From positions 256,054 through 320,053 of the forward strand of contig NW_003546259.1 in NCBI RefSeq assembly GCF_000090795.2: a stretch of DNA of 64,000 nt, in the 5' to 3' direction. Position numbers and translations under genes: made by a program. The notes below the pieces were generated by a model. That model was given only the letters and a program-made list of their open reading frames with translations. It ran no database searches and had not been told where the DNA came from. The stretch's first letter is position 1. Each line of letters starts with the position of its first letter. Source of the stretch: Amphimedon queenslandica (taxonomy: Eukaryota > Porifera > Demospongiae > Haplosclerida > Niphatidae). Positions 48,961 to 60,104 of this stretch are shown one piece after another.

Positions 48961-50319
48961 TGGCTGCATGCCGATCAGACATGGTGTTTTGTCTTTGATA
49001 TAATATGTGAAGAAACAACTTCACGTCCTAGTGATAAATGAACACTAGCTTAAAATCTCCTTAAAAGTTTCTATGGTATAGCTAGCAGAACCAGAAAACA
49101 TGTCTCAGTCCTAACGAATATGAAAATGACTGTTTTTAAATCATGTCACAAAATGTTCACCAAATTTGGTGATTCTATCTGTTTGTAGTGTCGTTTAATC
49201 ATTTTGTTGTAACAATCCATTTCCTAATTGAGTTTGTATGACAGCAAGAGATTCAATTATCTTTTTGCAAGTTATACCATAAAAAGGTAGCCTCTGAATA
49301 GATTTGTGAGTACTGTTCTCTAAAACAGCATATTATTGGAGTGACATTACATATACCAATACTACATGTTCACATCATCAGTATATTTACCACCTTCAAA
49401 GTTAGTGATTTGAGGTTCTCAAGACAGTATAACACTAAACAGTGTCAATTAATTCTGAATTATTGATTTCAAGTGAAGGTACTTCATCTTTCAGTAGTAC
49501 TATGTCTTCATTCAGCCTTTTCTTTCTAGCAATGAGTAAAATCCTGTAGCCGAGTTTTCCAATACGTAGCTTGAAGATTAATTGGTCTAATTTAGCTCGT
49601 AGTTTCTTTAACTGAGAGTCTGAGCCAATGACTTCCCATTTTTAATCTTTAATTGTTTTCTTCTAAGTCCTTATGCAATCACTTTGATTCTGAATGACAG
49701 CATCCCTACATTTGACTTTCTTATTAGCATCCCGTTTTATGTGAAAAATTTTCTGCTGCATTTCTTTAACTGCCTCATGGCTTTCAGGAATAGTTGTCTT
49801 TCTTTTACATGGTCGCTGTGGACTAAAGAAATTCACCCATTCTCAGCAGTATCCAAACCTATGAAGAGTCTATTCTTCTTCAACAACTCTGTGAGCAGCA
49901 TTTCTTTCTTAACTGATGAAAGCATCATCCTTGGCTTTTCCAGCTTAGCAGTAAACCTTGTCACTGTCTTACATAAAGCTGTGTGTGAGTGCATCTGGTT
50001 GTGGCCATTTCTCACCATAAATGACTGCAATCCACTGATGAAACATCATGAATGTCACATGAGACTTCTCATTCTTTACTCGCACTAACTTCAAAATCAG
50101 GTCTTTTGTTATAACTGATACCACTCTCAGAGGCTTAAAACATCTTTTTTAATGTAAGAGAGCAATGTTGACCATTGAATGTTTTTCTAGTTAATAGGGA
50201 GTCATTTAGCAAAAACAAGGAATCGAAACGGTAAGTAAAGCAATGTTAGTGCTTGTTATCAAAACTATTTTTACGAATAGATTACCTATAATGACCTCTG
50301 ACATATTGTGAGATGTAAA
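48961..50319 (-). pseudogene. Probable upstream part of the degenerate protein
   Basis: Scattered minus-strand runs such as KPRMMLSSVKKEMLLTELLK (49,833-50,030) are Lys/Glu/Leu-rich and could be a coiled coil before the region at 47.9-49.0 kb. Support is weak. The plus-strand frame at 49,684-50,088 is its shadow. Confidence 0.25.
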
Positions 50320-50990
50320 GCCAGATCCCTCCACTAGGTGTGCCATGTTCTTTCTAGTTCTATAAGAGAAAAATTTTTTGAATTAATGGTAGTTTGACAT
50401 CGCTACTATCAGCTAAAAGGAGATCACCTTGCATCAGATTTTTTAAAATACCAAAATTATCTGTGACATGAACATCAGATGTGTACACCCACGCCAACGT
50501 CTCGATATAAATGTGATAACGTCCTGTGGAGCAATTCCTGTCTATAATTTATGAAGCTTGTATAATTTATGAAGCTAGTAATTCCACCAGTATTGAGCAT
50601 GTTCTTTAACATTAGTCGGTCTCTCTATAAAAACTTTGAAACAGTCTATAATAGCTACACATAATCGAAAATCGTGTCCAAATTTCATAGGCATAGTTTT
50701 CAGCAACTCACTCCTTTTGGGCCATTTGATCAATGGTTTCAGCTGTACATACAAAACATGGATCACCTTATTAAAGCATCTTGATATTGTCGACTGATAT
50801 ACACTAAATCTGAAAGCTATATCCTGGTCATCGAGATTTAAACTAAGGTTTATTGAGACTATCATTAACTGCTGAAAACAAGACAGAAGTCTCCTATTGT
50901 TGATTTCTATATGAGGGGCAACGAAATTATGTATCGCCAAAAATGTCCAAATTTGGTAGGCCAGTAGACTACTTTACTTTAGTATGGCTC
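50320..50990 (-). pseudogene. ISL2EU-like DDE transposase fragment
   Basis: Minus strand: TGLPNLDIFGDT (about 50,950), helix-turn-helix LNLDDQDIAFRFSVYQSTIS, PLIKWPKRSELLKTMP, then IIDCFKVFIERPTNV, the first catalytic Asp region of DDE_4-type enzymes. After a frame change come SDVHVTDNFGILKNLMQGD and LIELERTWHT. The match is to the ISL2EU/IS4EU branch as I remember it. The rest of the gene is lost or scattered; several frame changes. Confidence 0.65.
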
Positions 50991-51221
50991 CCTTCAAACC
51001 AATCATTTGATAGCATACATTTCGACTCTTTAAAGCCTTTCTACACTAGCTCACTTTTAAACCAGATTTAAAATATTATCCTGATTGAATCTAGTTTAGG
51101 GCTGTCCACACTAGTCCAAAATCAAGATGAAACTTGCTACAACCAATCTACCTTTGCAGGTAGTTCAAAAGGGGATTACATCTAATTATTTTATTCATGA
51201 TAGTCATGTGATTTGATTAAC

Positions 51222-52255
51222 ATGGCTGCTGATTGGGATAAAGCTGAAGCCAATCCTCTTATTGAAGTCTAGGGAGCTACAGACGTTCAAAACCAATTGG
51301 ATGGTGTCTCACAAAACAGACATATTTATGAGAATTTCTTGTGACTTGCAACAACTAGGCTATACCAAAACTTGGCAGCAATGCAAGACCAAAATAAAAA
51401 AATTTGACACAAAAGTACAGAAAGGTTAGGGATTTTTTAGTTACACAAGGCATAATATTTTGATCTTAGATTAGTGATGGCCGAGTTACCGGCACAGGGA
51501 GATCAAATTGGCCATACTTTGATAAAATAAATGCCATTTTAGGGACGAGAGCTTCATTTGAACCTCCGTCTGTAATAGACAGTTGATCAAGTCAAACTGC
51601 TATTACAAATTATAAAAGTATGTAGGGTAAATTGATGGTTTAATTACATGTACCACTGACAAATTTTAGATATTGAGGGTAGAAACGTCTCCCTTTGAAC
51701 CAGAAGAAAATGGTACGTTTGTATGTATTTTAATAGTGACATTATTTTATTGCAAAAAGCAGTAGCCACAGATGAAACTTCTATTCAGGAGGGTACAACT
51801 TCAAATCAAAATACAAGTATAAAGATGTGGATAATGTAAGTAACTTATTAACATGTTACAGGCAGTGTTGAATCAGAAACTTCATCCTCTCGTGTTGCTC
51901 CCATGAACGATTCAACAAGCAGCTGAGTACTTTTTGACCAACCAAATGACACAAATATTGCAGCAAATACTCCTCAGACAAGTACACTAACCACTGTCAA
52001 AAAAGGTTAAGTATATATTAATAGTTATATATTGTGATAATAGAAAGCGTGTGTCAGATGAAATTGACGTGCTGACGACTATAGAAAAAAAAGAAATTGA
52101 GAGAGAAGATAAAAGAATTAAACTGGAAATGGAATTAGAAGAGAAAAAAGACTAAATGAATTGCAACATGAGGAACAAATACTGACCATTCTGATGAATT
52201 GTTTACAACCTATTATTCATGGACATAGGTCTACAAGCAATAAAAACAATGATTA
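51222..52255 (+). pseudogene. Harbinger Myb/SANT-like partner protein, multi-exon, broken
   Basis: ATG 51,222 (MAADWDKAEANPLIEV) opens a Myb/SANT-like DNA-binding domain: ATDVQNQLDGVSQNRHIYEN and, in a shifted frame, LGYTKTWQQCKTKIKKFDTK. An exon after an AG near 51,473 reads DGRVTGTGRSNWPYFDKINA, then ILGTRASFEPPSVID. The last exon (about 52,045-52,155) is a charged helix, KRVSDEIDVLTTIEKKEIER. Harbinger elements carry such a protein to bring the transposase to the nucleus and to DNA. Breaks: TAG in the SANT domain near 51,270, a frame change near 51,345 and a TGA after VIDS near 51,584. Confidence 0.7.
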
Positions 52256-52293
52256 ATTGCAATTTAATCAATTTTTTCATACAAAGACAATTA

Positions 52294-53290
52294 TTAATTA
52301 GAATTACATACGTACATTGTTATTGCTTCACAAATTAGCATTGCGGAAGTTGATGAAGTAGCTGAATCACAATAGTTGTTCACAGATTGCTGTGTTGTTG
52401 AATTATCAATCCATTTATCCGAGCTGTAATCATTGACCTTTCCGCAAATATTGTGAAGTGTAATACAGGAACAGACTGTTGCAGAAACATTATTCAAACT
52501 GCAGTCTAATCGTTTCAAAAGTATACACCATCTTCCCTTTAGCCTACCAAAGGCGTCATACCATTATTCTAATGCAACTGTGCCTATAGTTAAAGTTCTT
52601 CACACTTTCTCAAAAATTAGGAGTTTCGATGTATGGCTTCATTAGCCACTGCAGTAGGGATATCCAGCATCTCCTAATACAAGCAATGGCACTTCCACAT
52701 CATTTATTAGTTTTGTCTAGTTTAGAAAAAATCTCCTGAACAAACTTTCACATACACAGTGGAATTATGAAAAACATGTGCATCATGACACTTTCCTGGC
52801 CAACCAATATAGCCACTCAATTGTGCATCAGACAATGCACAATTGAGTGGCTTTACAATTGGGATGTGACTGCCATCAATGGCTGCAGCAACTTGAGGAA
52901 AACCCCAATGTGACTCAAAGCCACTGACAATGTTTTTAAGTCTCTCTCCTTTAGGGAATGACACTTTGGAAACAGTTGTTTTGTAATAATTTCACAAGTA
53001 TTAATTAGTAGAGCATCCAACTCCAAACAAAGCTAAAATTGTTCAATATTCAACATTTGTAGCTAAGCCTCGATGTTACTGCTACTCTTTGTTCTACAGA
53101 TAGAGGATCTCTTAAATGTGTAGTCTTCCTTGTTAGTTGGGGTCGATGTTCTCTACATATGATATCAAAAGTCTGACGAGTGACTCTAACGTTAGATTTC
53201 CATCAGACATCCCCCTTTCTTCCAGATACTACAGTATGCCACCATTCTTTACTTCTGTAAAGAGTCTAGCAAGATCTTTAAATACACATA
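52294..53290 (-). pseudogene. PIF/Harbinger transposase (DDE_4), broken
   Basis: Minus strand: EHRPQLTRKTTHLRDPLSVE-like start (53,120-53,200), then PKGERLKNIVSGFESHWGFP, AAIDGSHIPIVKP (first Asp), YIGWPGKCHDAHVFHNS, EVPLLVLGDAGYPY (second Asp), AFGRLKGRW-like remains, and RLDCSLNNVSATVCSCITLHNIC. About 45 residues expected between HIPI and YIGWPGK are missing, and an 18-bp hairpin is there instead. Several frame changes and stops. It faces the Myb-like gene tail to tail, the usual two-gene plan for this superfamily. Confidence 0.82.
52811..52852. repeat. Perfect 18-bp inverted duplication in Harbinger transposase
   Basis: AGCCACTCAATTGTGCAT, six bases, then its exact reverse complement. It replaces part of the coding region and looks like a template-switch scar. 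Confidence 0.93.
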
Positions 53291-54290
53291 TTATTTAATG
53301 TAAACCCAAATAATTTACCAACCTTAATGTTTACCATTTTTGCAGTGGAGGATAATATTTAATGCACTTTATTTTCACAGTTACAACTGAGTTAACCAAA
53401 TGGGGCTTGATAGAATTTTATAATTTACTGGTACCAATTATAAATACAATGTCATTCTTATGATTGAGCATTGGATGTACATGTACATGAATGTACTACT
53501 CCATCTATATTCTATCCTCTTGTTTTTTCCCCCTCTAGCGCTCAGGGCCTCAAGACTGGAGGCTACTTCAACATAATGAATACTCTGTGCTGACGCAATT
53601 ATTATTACCACATTAAAAGGGAAAAAATTTTATTATGATTATCATGATGCTAATTATTGTTTTTTATTGTTCTTTTCATAATCTACACAAGAATGTATAA
53701 AGCAGTGAATTATAAGTAGTTTGGCTTGATAACTCACCAATGAATGGTGCATGAGCCTTAATAAATAACAGGCATGCAGCTTGATACAATAGTATCTTGA
53801 TATTCAGGAGCTATTTAAAGAATACATAAGTTATCATGTTAATATATTGTGTGCTTACTATTCAGTAGATTAGACTGCCACGTTGAATTCTAAACTCACT
53901 GCCAAGTTCAGACTCAGCCGAGCTACAATAGGCATAGAGGATGGCTGATAAAGAGGGAGGATGGTCATCATCTCCTTCAGCTTTAGATTTATTGCCCAGG
54001 CAAGGGGCTTTGCTGCAAATTATAATTATGAATAGGACTTGTTTGAGGAGGGCCAATATAATCAAGCAGAACAACAGGAGAGTTAGTGTCCTTCTCCCCT
54101 TTCTGCCAATGTCACTTGTCATACTATAGTCTATGAATCTAGAAAGATTTAGACAAATTTGATTAAAGTTTTAGATCTTCTAAAACGTACATTACTCTAA
54201 CGTAGCTTTCTATCACCGCTCAAAAATTAAAACAATCTTCCGCAAGTTGAGCCTATTTAGATGCTTCAGCTAACCAAGCAATGCAGCTCA
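53291..54290. other. No gene supported
   Basis: Overlapping frames on both strands at 53,862-54,129 (one with a hydrophobic run LLLFCLIILALL) have no family match. The sequence near 53,940-54,020 (ADKEGGWSSSPSALDLLPRQ on the plus strand) may be a remnant exon. Confidence 0.3.
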
Positions 54291-54375
54291 GCCTGCAGTG
54301 ACATAGGCTGACTAATAAATTTGTTTTATAACAATGTGTTTAAAAATTCATTAGGCAGCCTACGTCACTGCAGGC
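54291..54375. repeat. 85-bp inverted-repeat element
   Basis: GCCTGCAGTGACATAGGCTG continuing to ACTAAT at left and its reverse complement with two changes at 54,350-54,375, with a 33-bp loop. Probably a very short MITE. Confidence 0.8.
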
Positions 54376-54684
54376 CACTAGCCTTGATGCCACCACAATC
54401 ATATTTGCTCTTCAACTTCACTATTTCTGAATTTGCAGAATCAGAAAATAGGTGGCAAATGTATATTTTTGAAAGAATCGCATAAAAATATGAATAAATG
54501 AAAAAATTATTAATGAAAGATGTATAATAATATTATTATAATAGAAAAGTTTCATTAAAATGCTAATGATCAATATGTCTTGACCATACACTGTTCTACA
54601 TTTTGTACAAATTTTTTCCTTTTCATATAGGTTACATCAACTTATGGCAACTCTAGAAGCTGTCAGTTGTAGACTTGCATCATA

Positions 54685-55769
54685 ATGGCAGGTGAGTTGG
54701 ATTGTCTATTGCAGCTAAAATCTCCCCCTGAAGGTTTCTGAAACCCATGGTATGTACGAAATAAAATAGGCATTTAGGGTGCAATAATCAAGCATTACTG
54801 AGTATTGCTAAATGAGGGGACTATGTCCTACACTTGTATCTGCTATTTGTATGCATAAAAGATTTATATTTAAATTTGAAAGAATTTGATTAAATGAGAA
54901 AATGAATTGATGAGAAAATGATTAACATGATGTATATATGAAGGTTCAATATTTATTACCATATTATTCCTTTTTGTATAAGTTATATATATTAATTTCT
55001 GGTAGTTGTAGAAGTTGTCATTCGATTTCTTGCTACAAACTTTTGCTTTCAATAAACTTAATATAATTGTTTCATTGTACAATTTCAGTATCTTTTTCTC
55101 CTATGCATTGAGTTTGTGCTACACTGAATGTCAGCACTGACAATGTAATCTTCTCCTTGGTCTTGTTGAAGCATTCAACATAAGTATAACTTGAACTTTG
55201 TTACTCTAATTACAAGTGCATTTGTTAGAATGAAGCTAGGAGGTTGAACGCACACGACTTTACTATGTTTTAAATTCACACTCACACAATCATCAAATCT
55301 CATAAATTGATGATTCTGAAATGACTTGTGGCTTCACATAAGGATTGATTCTCCTTTTTTGGACAAAGTTTGAAGTGTGGGTGAATGTACCATTTAGGTT
55401 ATTAAAAACAAACCCATTTACTGTCATGGCTGCTGATGTTTAAACAGGTAGAAGAAGGTGCTAAATAAACTGTGAAAGACTTCTACGCACACATATCACT
55501 AGCAATATAAGACAGTTATACACTCTCCCCTCCTCCTTATCCACTCTTGCTATTACTTAATGACACTTCCTTTATGTCATAGTCACATGCAATTCACCTA
55601 AATACTTCTCACTTTACTTAATACTTTCGTCTCCTCTCTCTCTCTCTCCCTCATTACAGATGCAAAGATAGACATTGCAGTTGATGGTATATTGAAGGTG
55701 TGGTTGATTCACACTATTATTGAGATAAAGGATTTGACTGATCTGTTTGAAGAGAAGTCCAGGTTCTAG
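54685..55769 (+). CDS. Small two-exon gene candidate, unknown
   Basis: Exon 1 is only ATG GCA G (54,685-54,691) before a consensus donor GTGAGT. Exon 2 starts at 55,660 after a long pyrimidine tract ending CATTACAG. Joined they read MADAKIDIAVDGILKVWLIH and go on to TAG at 55,767-55,769, 38 residues. The splice sites are good, but the product is short and may continue in further exons. It lies just upstream of the BEN-domain element. No domain recognised. Confidence 0.3.
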
Positions 55770-56224
55770 GTCCAGCTAGTCCTCTTTCATTGACTTTGGA
55801 GTCAATTGCTGATTTTTCATTAGCTCTTGTTGTTCACTGAGACTCGTGGCAGGTAATGATGATAGTAAGGTATAGTATACCACAAAAAAAGGCTAAGTAG
55901 GTACTGCGCAGTTACCTTTGTACTTCGTTCACACTGCAATTGAATTGCGTTGACAGTTTGCTTAGTGTACTCTGCGCATGCGCAGCGAGACAGTAGTGAA
56001 TTGGGAAGTGTGGTTCAATTACCTTTTAATTACGTAAGTGTACGGTGAGAGTACAGTAGTAACCGTAGTAACTATAAGCAACCAGCAGCTGGCTTGAGAA
56101 AGACTCGAGGAGACATCGAAGGAGACGGTGCTAGCTAAAGCCCAAAGAACAAGAGCCCATCATCATAGTACGGGGCTTGTGGAGAGTGATTGAGAAACGG
56201 AAAGAATAAGAGTCACAGTACACC

Positions 56225-58000
56225 ATGAGCCTGAGGCCAGACATTAAATCTCTGCAGATTAAATAGCGCCGTAATCTCTCACCTGTGTACCACCATAGAT
56301 CTTACTTCTTTGTTTACGGTGCCTTACTATCTTGTTTTCCTCAAAGAAGACCGCTCTTTGGGCGTTGCAAAAGCTAACAATATCATTATATTGGATAAGG
56401 AAGACTTGTTGGAGCCTGGAACAGAGTGCCACGTAACATCCAAGAAAAATGTATTTGATGGCATTGTGGTGACTCATTGTAAGTGATAAAAACTGCAATA
56501 TGTACAGTCATTATTATCTTATAAATTTCTTTAATTGATGTACATGTAGGGACTGAAATTGATGTGGATACAGTTGGTGAGAAGATCATTAATAAGCTTC
56601 ATACTCCTGAGATTTTGAAGGGAATATTAAGTGATGAGTCAGATTCTGATGATGTGACAACTGATTGCACTAGTGCTAGCGACTGATATTGATAAGAGAA
56701 ATGCTAAGAGGAAAAGGATAGTAAATAACAATGCTATGTTAATGTGCATGCATGGTTATGATATATTTTAGACGGTAACCAGCTAAGAAAAGTATGATGA
56801 AAAAGCCTCTCAAGAAAACTAATAGACAGTGTAAGACCAGATCTAATGTGCATGAAGCTAAAGATGGTACGGCTAGAGTAGAATTTAAATTTTTTAATTA
56901 ATTTCCTGTATAGAGCAAAAATATACCATTAATGTTCTTGCAGTCTAACAAGATACAAGTAGCACAAGCAGGGCTGTTGTATCTCATGATCCAGACTGTT
57001 CTAATGTACCTAATGATCCAGACTGTTCCCCTATCTGCAGCGCTGTTGTACCTAATGGCCCCAGCTCCCCTACTACATGTACGTCTAGCACTCTGAGTAC
57101 TACAATTACTTGTAGTTCAACAAAAGTCTCCGATAAACTTATAGGGGAAATTTTATTTAGTGATGATCAAGGTTTGATAAAGCATTCTACATGTACATTT
57201 TAAGAATTTATTTTCAATTTTTTAGAGCTGCTAAATTCCCTGTGCACCAGGAATGACAGACTGAAGAGCTAAAACTCTGTGTTGATTTCCCATATAACAT
57301 CAATATTCTCATACTTGGTTAGTACTATTCTTTGCTTATTCTATAGCCACCTAATATTCAACAGTTTCATCAACAGGCGTTATTTCCTCCTTTCAATCAA
57401 CCCCAACCTCCTTTCAACCCTGCTGTTTCTATACCTCAAGATTTCTACTCTCCAGTCACTCAACAGCAATCACTTGCTCCCATCACTCAACAGCAGTCAC
57501 TGGATCCAGTCACTCAAGAGCAATCACTGGCTCCAATCACTCAAGAGTTACATGTACTTACAATCCCTTCTTCAATAATACCACCTCCACTCCCTCCTTT
57601 AATAACTTCACCTCCATTCTCTCATTCTATTACTCATACTCGTGCAAGTACACCACCTTTGTCTGATGGGTTGCTTGATCCAGATGAGGTCATTGCTAAT
57701 TATCGTAAATTGCAGACCATATCAAACACAGGCAGATTAGCAATGAGGCTTGCTTCTGTGTCATACTTTGGTAAAAATTTGTTGAAAAGATCAACTGTCT
57801 ATGGCCTGAAAGGTAATGCTTCATTGCCAGGTAATAAAGTAAGGGCCCTGAAGAAGAAACGTTGCAATTTATATCCACAGTAGGTTGACACTCCAGCTGA
57901 GTTTGAGCCTGTGTGGACGAAGTATGTGAATGCAATTAATCACCACGCTAGTAGCTTACACAAGAAGGATAAAGGTGGTGTGACACTAGAACTTAATTGA
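56225..58000 (+). CDS. BEN-domain protein, multi-exon
   Basis: Possible start ATG 56,225 (MSLRPDIKSLQ). Coding blocks: about 56,267-56,480 (FLKEDRSLGVAKANNIIIL, TECHVTSKKNVFDGIVV, donor GTAAGT); 56,550-56,686 (TEIDVDTVGEKIINKLH, then an acidic DESDSDD); a Lys-rich exon near 56,775-56,865; a Ser/Thr/Pro-rich exon 56,948-57,170 (SDKLIGEILFSDDQ); and 57,346-58,000. The last has a Gln/Pro-rich repeat of period 10 (SLAPITQQQ) and then a BEN domain: LLDPDEVIANYRKLQTI, GRLAMRLASVSYFGKNLLKR, ALKKKRCNLYPQ, EFEPVWTKYVNAINHH. BEN domains bind DNA and partner proteins in the nucleus. One in-frame TAG follows YPQ (57,882-57,884), and the exon at 56,550 ends at a TGA unless spliced earlier. It is otherwise well kept, more so than the elements around it. 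Confidence 0.6.
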
Positions 58001-58516
58001 ACTGTAACAAAGAGATTAATTGAACCAATTGAATTGATATTGAGATAACAATAAGATTAAATTTTGTAAAATTAATTATTAATTGAGTGGGTGTGCTCAA
58101 ACTTAAGTGTCAGTGTGAAGTGAGAGTTCTCAAAGTAAGTGGCGGTAAGGTAATATTCACTAATATTAATATTAATTTAATAAATATTAACATTACTTTC
58201 ACCATGCAATTATTGTTACTCTGTGTCATAAACTCTATTAATTACTATTAATGCATGTACATGTACTTAGTATTACCTCTACTATAGCTGCTGTTACAAT
58301 TATCTACATGTACATTATTAAGTTACTATTGTAGAGTAACAGAAAACAATGGTGTAAACTACATTTACCTACTGTATATTACATATACATGTACCGGGTA
58401 AAATGTTTATCTGACATTAATTACTAAAAATGAGTATCCTGTTGGTCCACCATTTGCCTCTATCTCTTTAGGAACTACTTTCTTGAGGTGCCTGATGCTT
58501 TTATGACTTAGGAACA
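58001..58516. other. 3' flank of BEN gene and edge of the Tc1 insertion
   Basis: AT-rich, with several GTACATGTAC-type palindromes (58,253 and 58,387). The Tc1 end is probably near 58,400-58,480 but was not located. Confidence 0.35.
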
Positions 58517-59640
58517 TCAAATGTTCCCCAAAATTTCAAAATGCCGGATACTAATTCTGATTTTGTCTTGGGCTTCACAACTCTGCAAAGATACTCTTAG
58601 CTCGTGCCACAGGTTCTCTATGGGGTTTAAGTCCGGACACTCAGCTGGTGTCTTCCACCAAGTAACATTGTTTCTCTCCAGCCAATTTTTCACTATTTTT
58701 GACGCATGCTTAGGGTCATTATCATGCATGAATCGAGGATTGTTGTCAATATTAGTTAGGTATGGTATAAGGCCACCAGTGAGAACTTCTATGAAGCCAG
58801 CAGCATTCATTTTACCATCAAATATTACAAAAGGAGTTTTCCCTTTGCAACTGATTCCTGCCCAGACATGAACTTTTACTGGGTGCTTAGCTCTAATAAT
58901 AAATAATTATAACCATTAAAAGTTACAAATTTATTATTCTGCTACATATACATAAAATGTACTGTGTATATGACATGCCACCATCACTGCATGCTTCTTG
59001 TACATGCTGTTGTGCCCAGCGAAGTCTGTTCCCCTTGTTCACCTCTCTAATCAGCTGGCAGTAAGCGCTGCCATGAAAGGTTCATCCTAGTTTCTCTCTT
59101 GATCGTATAATGGTCATTAAATTATGGGAATGACCATTGTCAGCAAGGATTTATTGAAACTGAATTGCTGTTGTTTCATTGTCAAGCTCCATTTGATTCT
59201 GAACTATTTTTAATACATCATGAGTAATTTTAGTAGGACATCCAGATCTTGCATATTTAGATCACATTGAGTATATGTGACCATAATTGACAAAAGGTAC
59301 CTTATGGCGGATAGAAAAATTGATCTTTGTAGTCTAAAAAATCCAAATTCCTGAGCTCAATTTATCATAAAATTACTTTAGAGGATGGAAACAGTTACTA
59401 TGTAACTTTCAGAAACAATAGTTGTTTAACAGAGCACTCACAGGTTGATATTTTTCATTAAAATCATGAGTTTAAAAATCCACCATAAGGTATCTTTTGT
59501 CAATTATGGTCACATATATGGAATCAAAATTTGTCAACAAACCTAGTTTACGAGCAATGTTCCCAGGTTCACGATACTTTCTTAATAGCCAACAAACTGA
59601 CTAACTTTAACTTTCAACCCTTCATCCTTCATTATTTCAA
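58517..59640 (-). pseudogene. Tc1-like transposase, broken and interrupted
   Basis: Minus strand, N to C: LRKYREPGNIARK (about 59,555-59,600, paired-type helix-turn-helix), then after a MITE insertion KITHDVLKIVQNQMELDNET and NLMTIIRSREKLG, YCQLIREVNKGNRLRWAQQH (about 59,010-59,075), HPVKVHVWAGISCKGKTPF, MHDNDPKHAS (second catalytic Asp), and CPDLNPIENLWHELR (catalytic Glu). The part around the first catalytic Asp (59,000 to 58,880) is damaged or deleted. Frame changes and a stop in the N-terminal half. Tc1 elements insert at TA. It sits inside the BEN-gene element and so is younger. Confidence 0.8.
59276..59514. mobile_element. 239-bp MITE with TATA target duplication
   Basis: Starts TGTGACCATAATTGACAAAA and ends with the reverse complement (about 36-38 bp arms with one or two changes). 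Flanked by TATA at 59,272-59,275 and 59,515-59,518. It is inserted in the N-terminal part of the Tc1 transposase. Ends and target duplication match those of the 5.1-kb transposon at 19,341-24,433. Confidence 0.9.
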
Positions 59641-59672
59641 CAATGCTTGTAGACCTATAAGCTAATGCTACA

Positions 59673-59696
59673 ATACAATGTACATGTACATTGTAT
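59673..59696. repeat. 24-bp perfect palindrome
   Basis: ATACAATGTACATGTACATT then GTAT, fully self-complementary. It is one of many sites with the GTACATGTAC core in this window. Confidence 0.95.
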
Positions 59697-59914
59697 ATAG
59701 CCTTATACACTTGCAATATAGATGCACTATTCTTTGTTGCTTGTAGACACTGAAAACAATGTTTAGTATACTTTAGATCAGCTTAATTCTCCTATCACAC
59801 AAGACTAAAGCCTCAACAATAATATCTTCAGAGGTACCAAGAAGAAGTCTGAAGCAGTGAAAGATACGCGCCAAAAATAAGAACAGTAACTATAGTGATT
59901 GTACATCATGTGAA

Positions 59915-60000
59915 AAAAGAGAAGCGAAGCAAGAGCGAAGAGAAGCAAAGAATGAGCGAAGAGAAGCAAAGAATGAGCGAAGAGAAGTGAAGCGCAGGGT
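59915..60000. repeat. 21-bp tandem repeat, about three and a half copies
   Basis: GAGCGAAGAGAAGCAAAGAAT units start at 59,933, 59,954 and 59,975, with a partial copy before. It lies close to the right end of the BEN-gene element, so it may be subterminal. Confidence 0.9.
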
Positions 60001-60104
60001 AACAGTAGCAAAGGATTACTATTACTGTACTGTAACTTTGCAATGCGTTGCTACTGCTACCGTAGTACTGTTTGCTACTGTACTCTACTTAGCCTTCTTT
60101 TGTG

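Larger units (their letters stand above)
55881..60104 (+). mobile_element. 4.2-kb element with CAC...GTG ends carrying a BEN-domain gene
   Basis: Left end CACAAAAAAAGGCTAAGTAG; right end read inward CACAAAAGAAGGCTAAGTAG (one mismatch in 20). Both are flanked by ATAC (55,877-55,880 and 60,105-60,108), a 4-bp target duplication. Subterminal GTAGTAAC/GTTACTAC-like repeats occur near both ends. Cargo: a multi-exon BEN-domain gene (56,225-58,000). No transposase of its own was found. A Tc1 element lies inside. The CAC ends and the 4-bp duplication would suit a CACTA/Chapaev-type enzyme, but that is inference. Confidence 0.75.
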
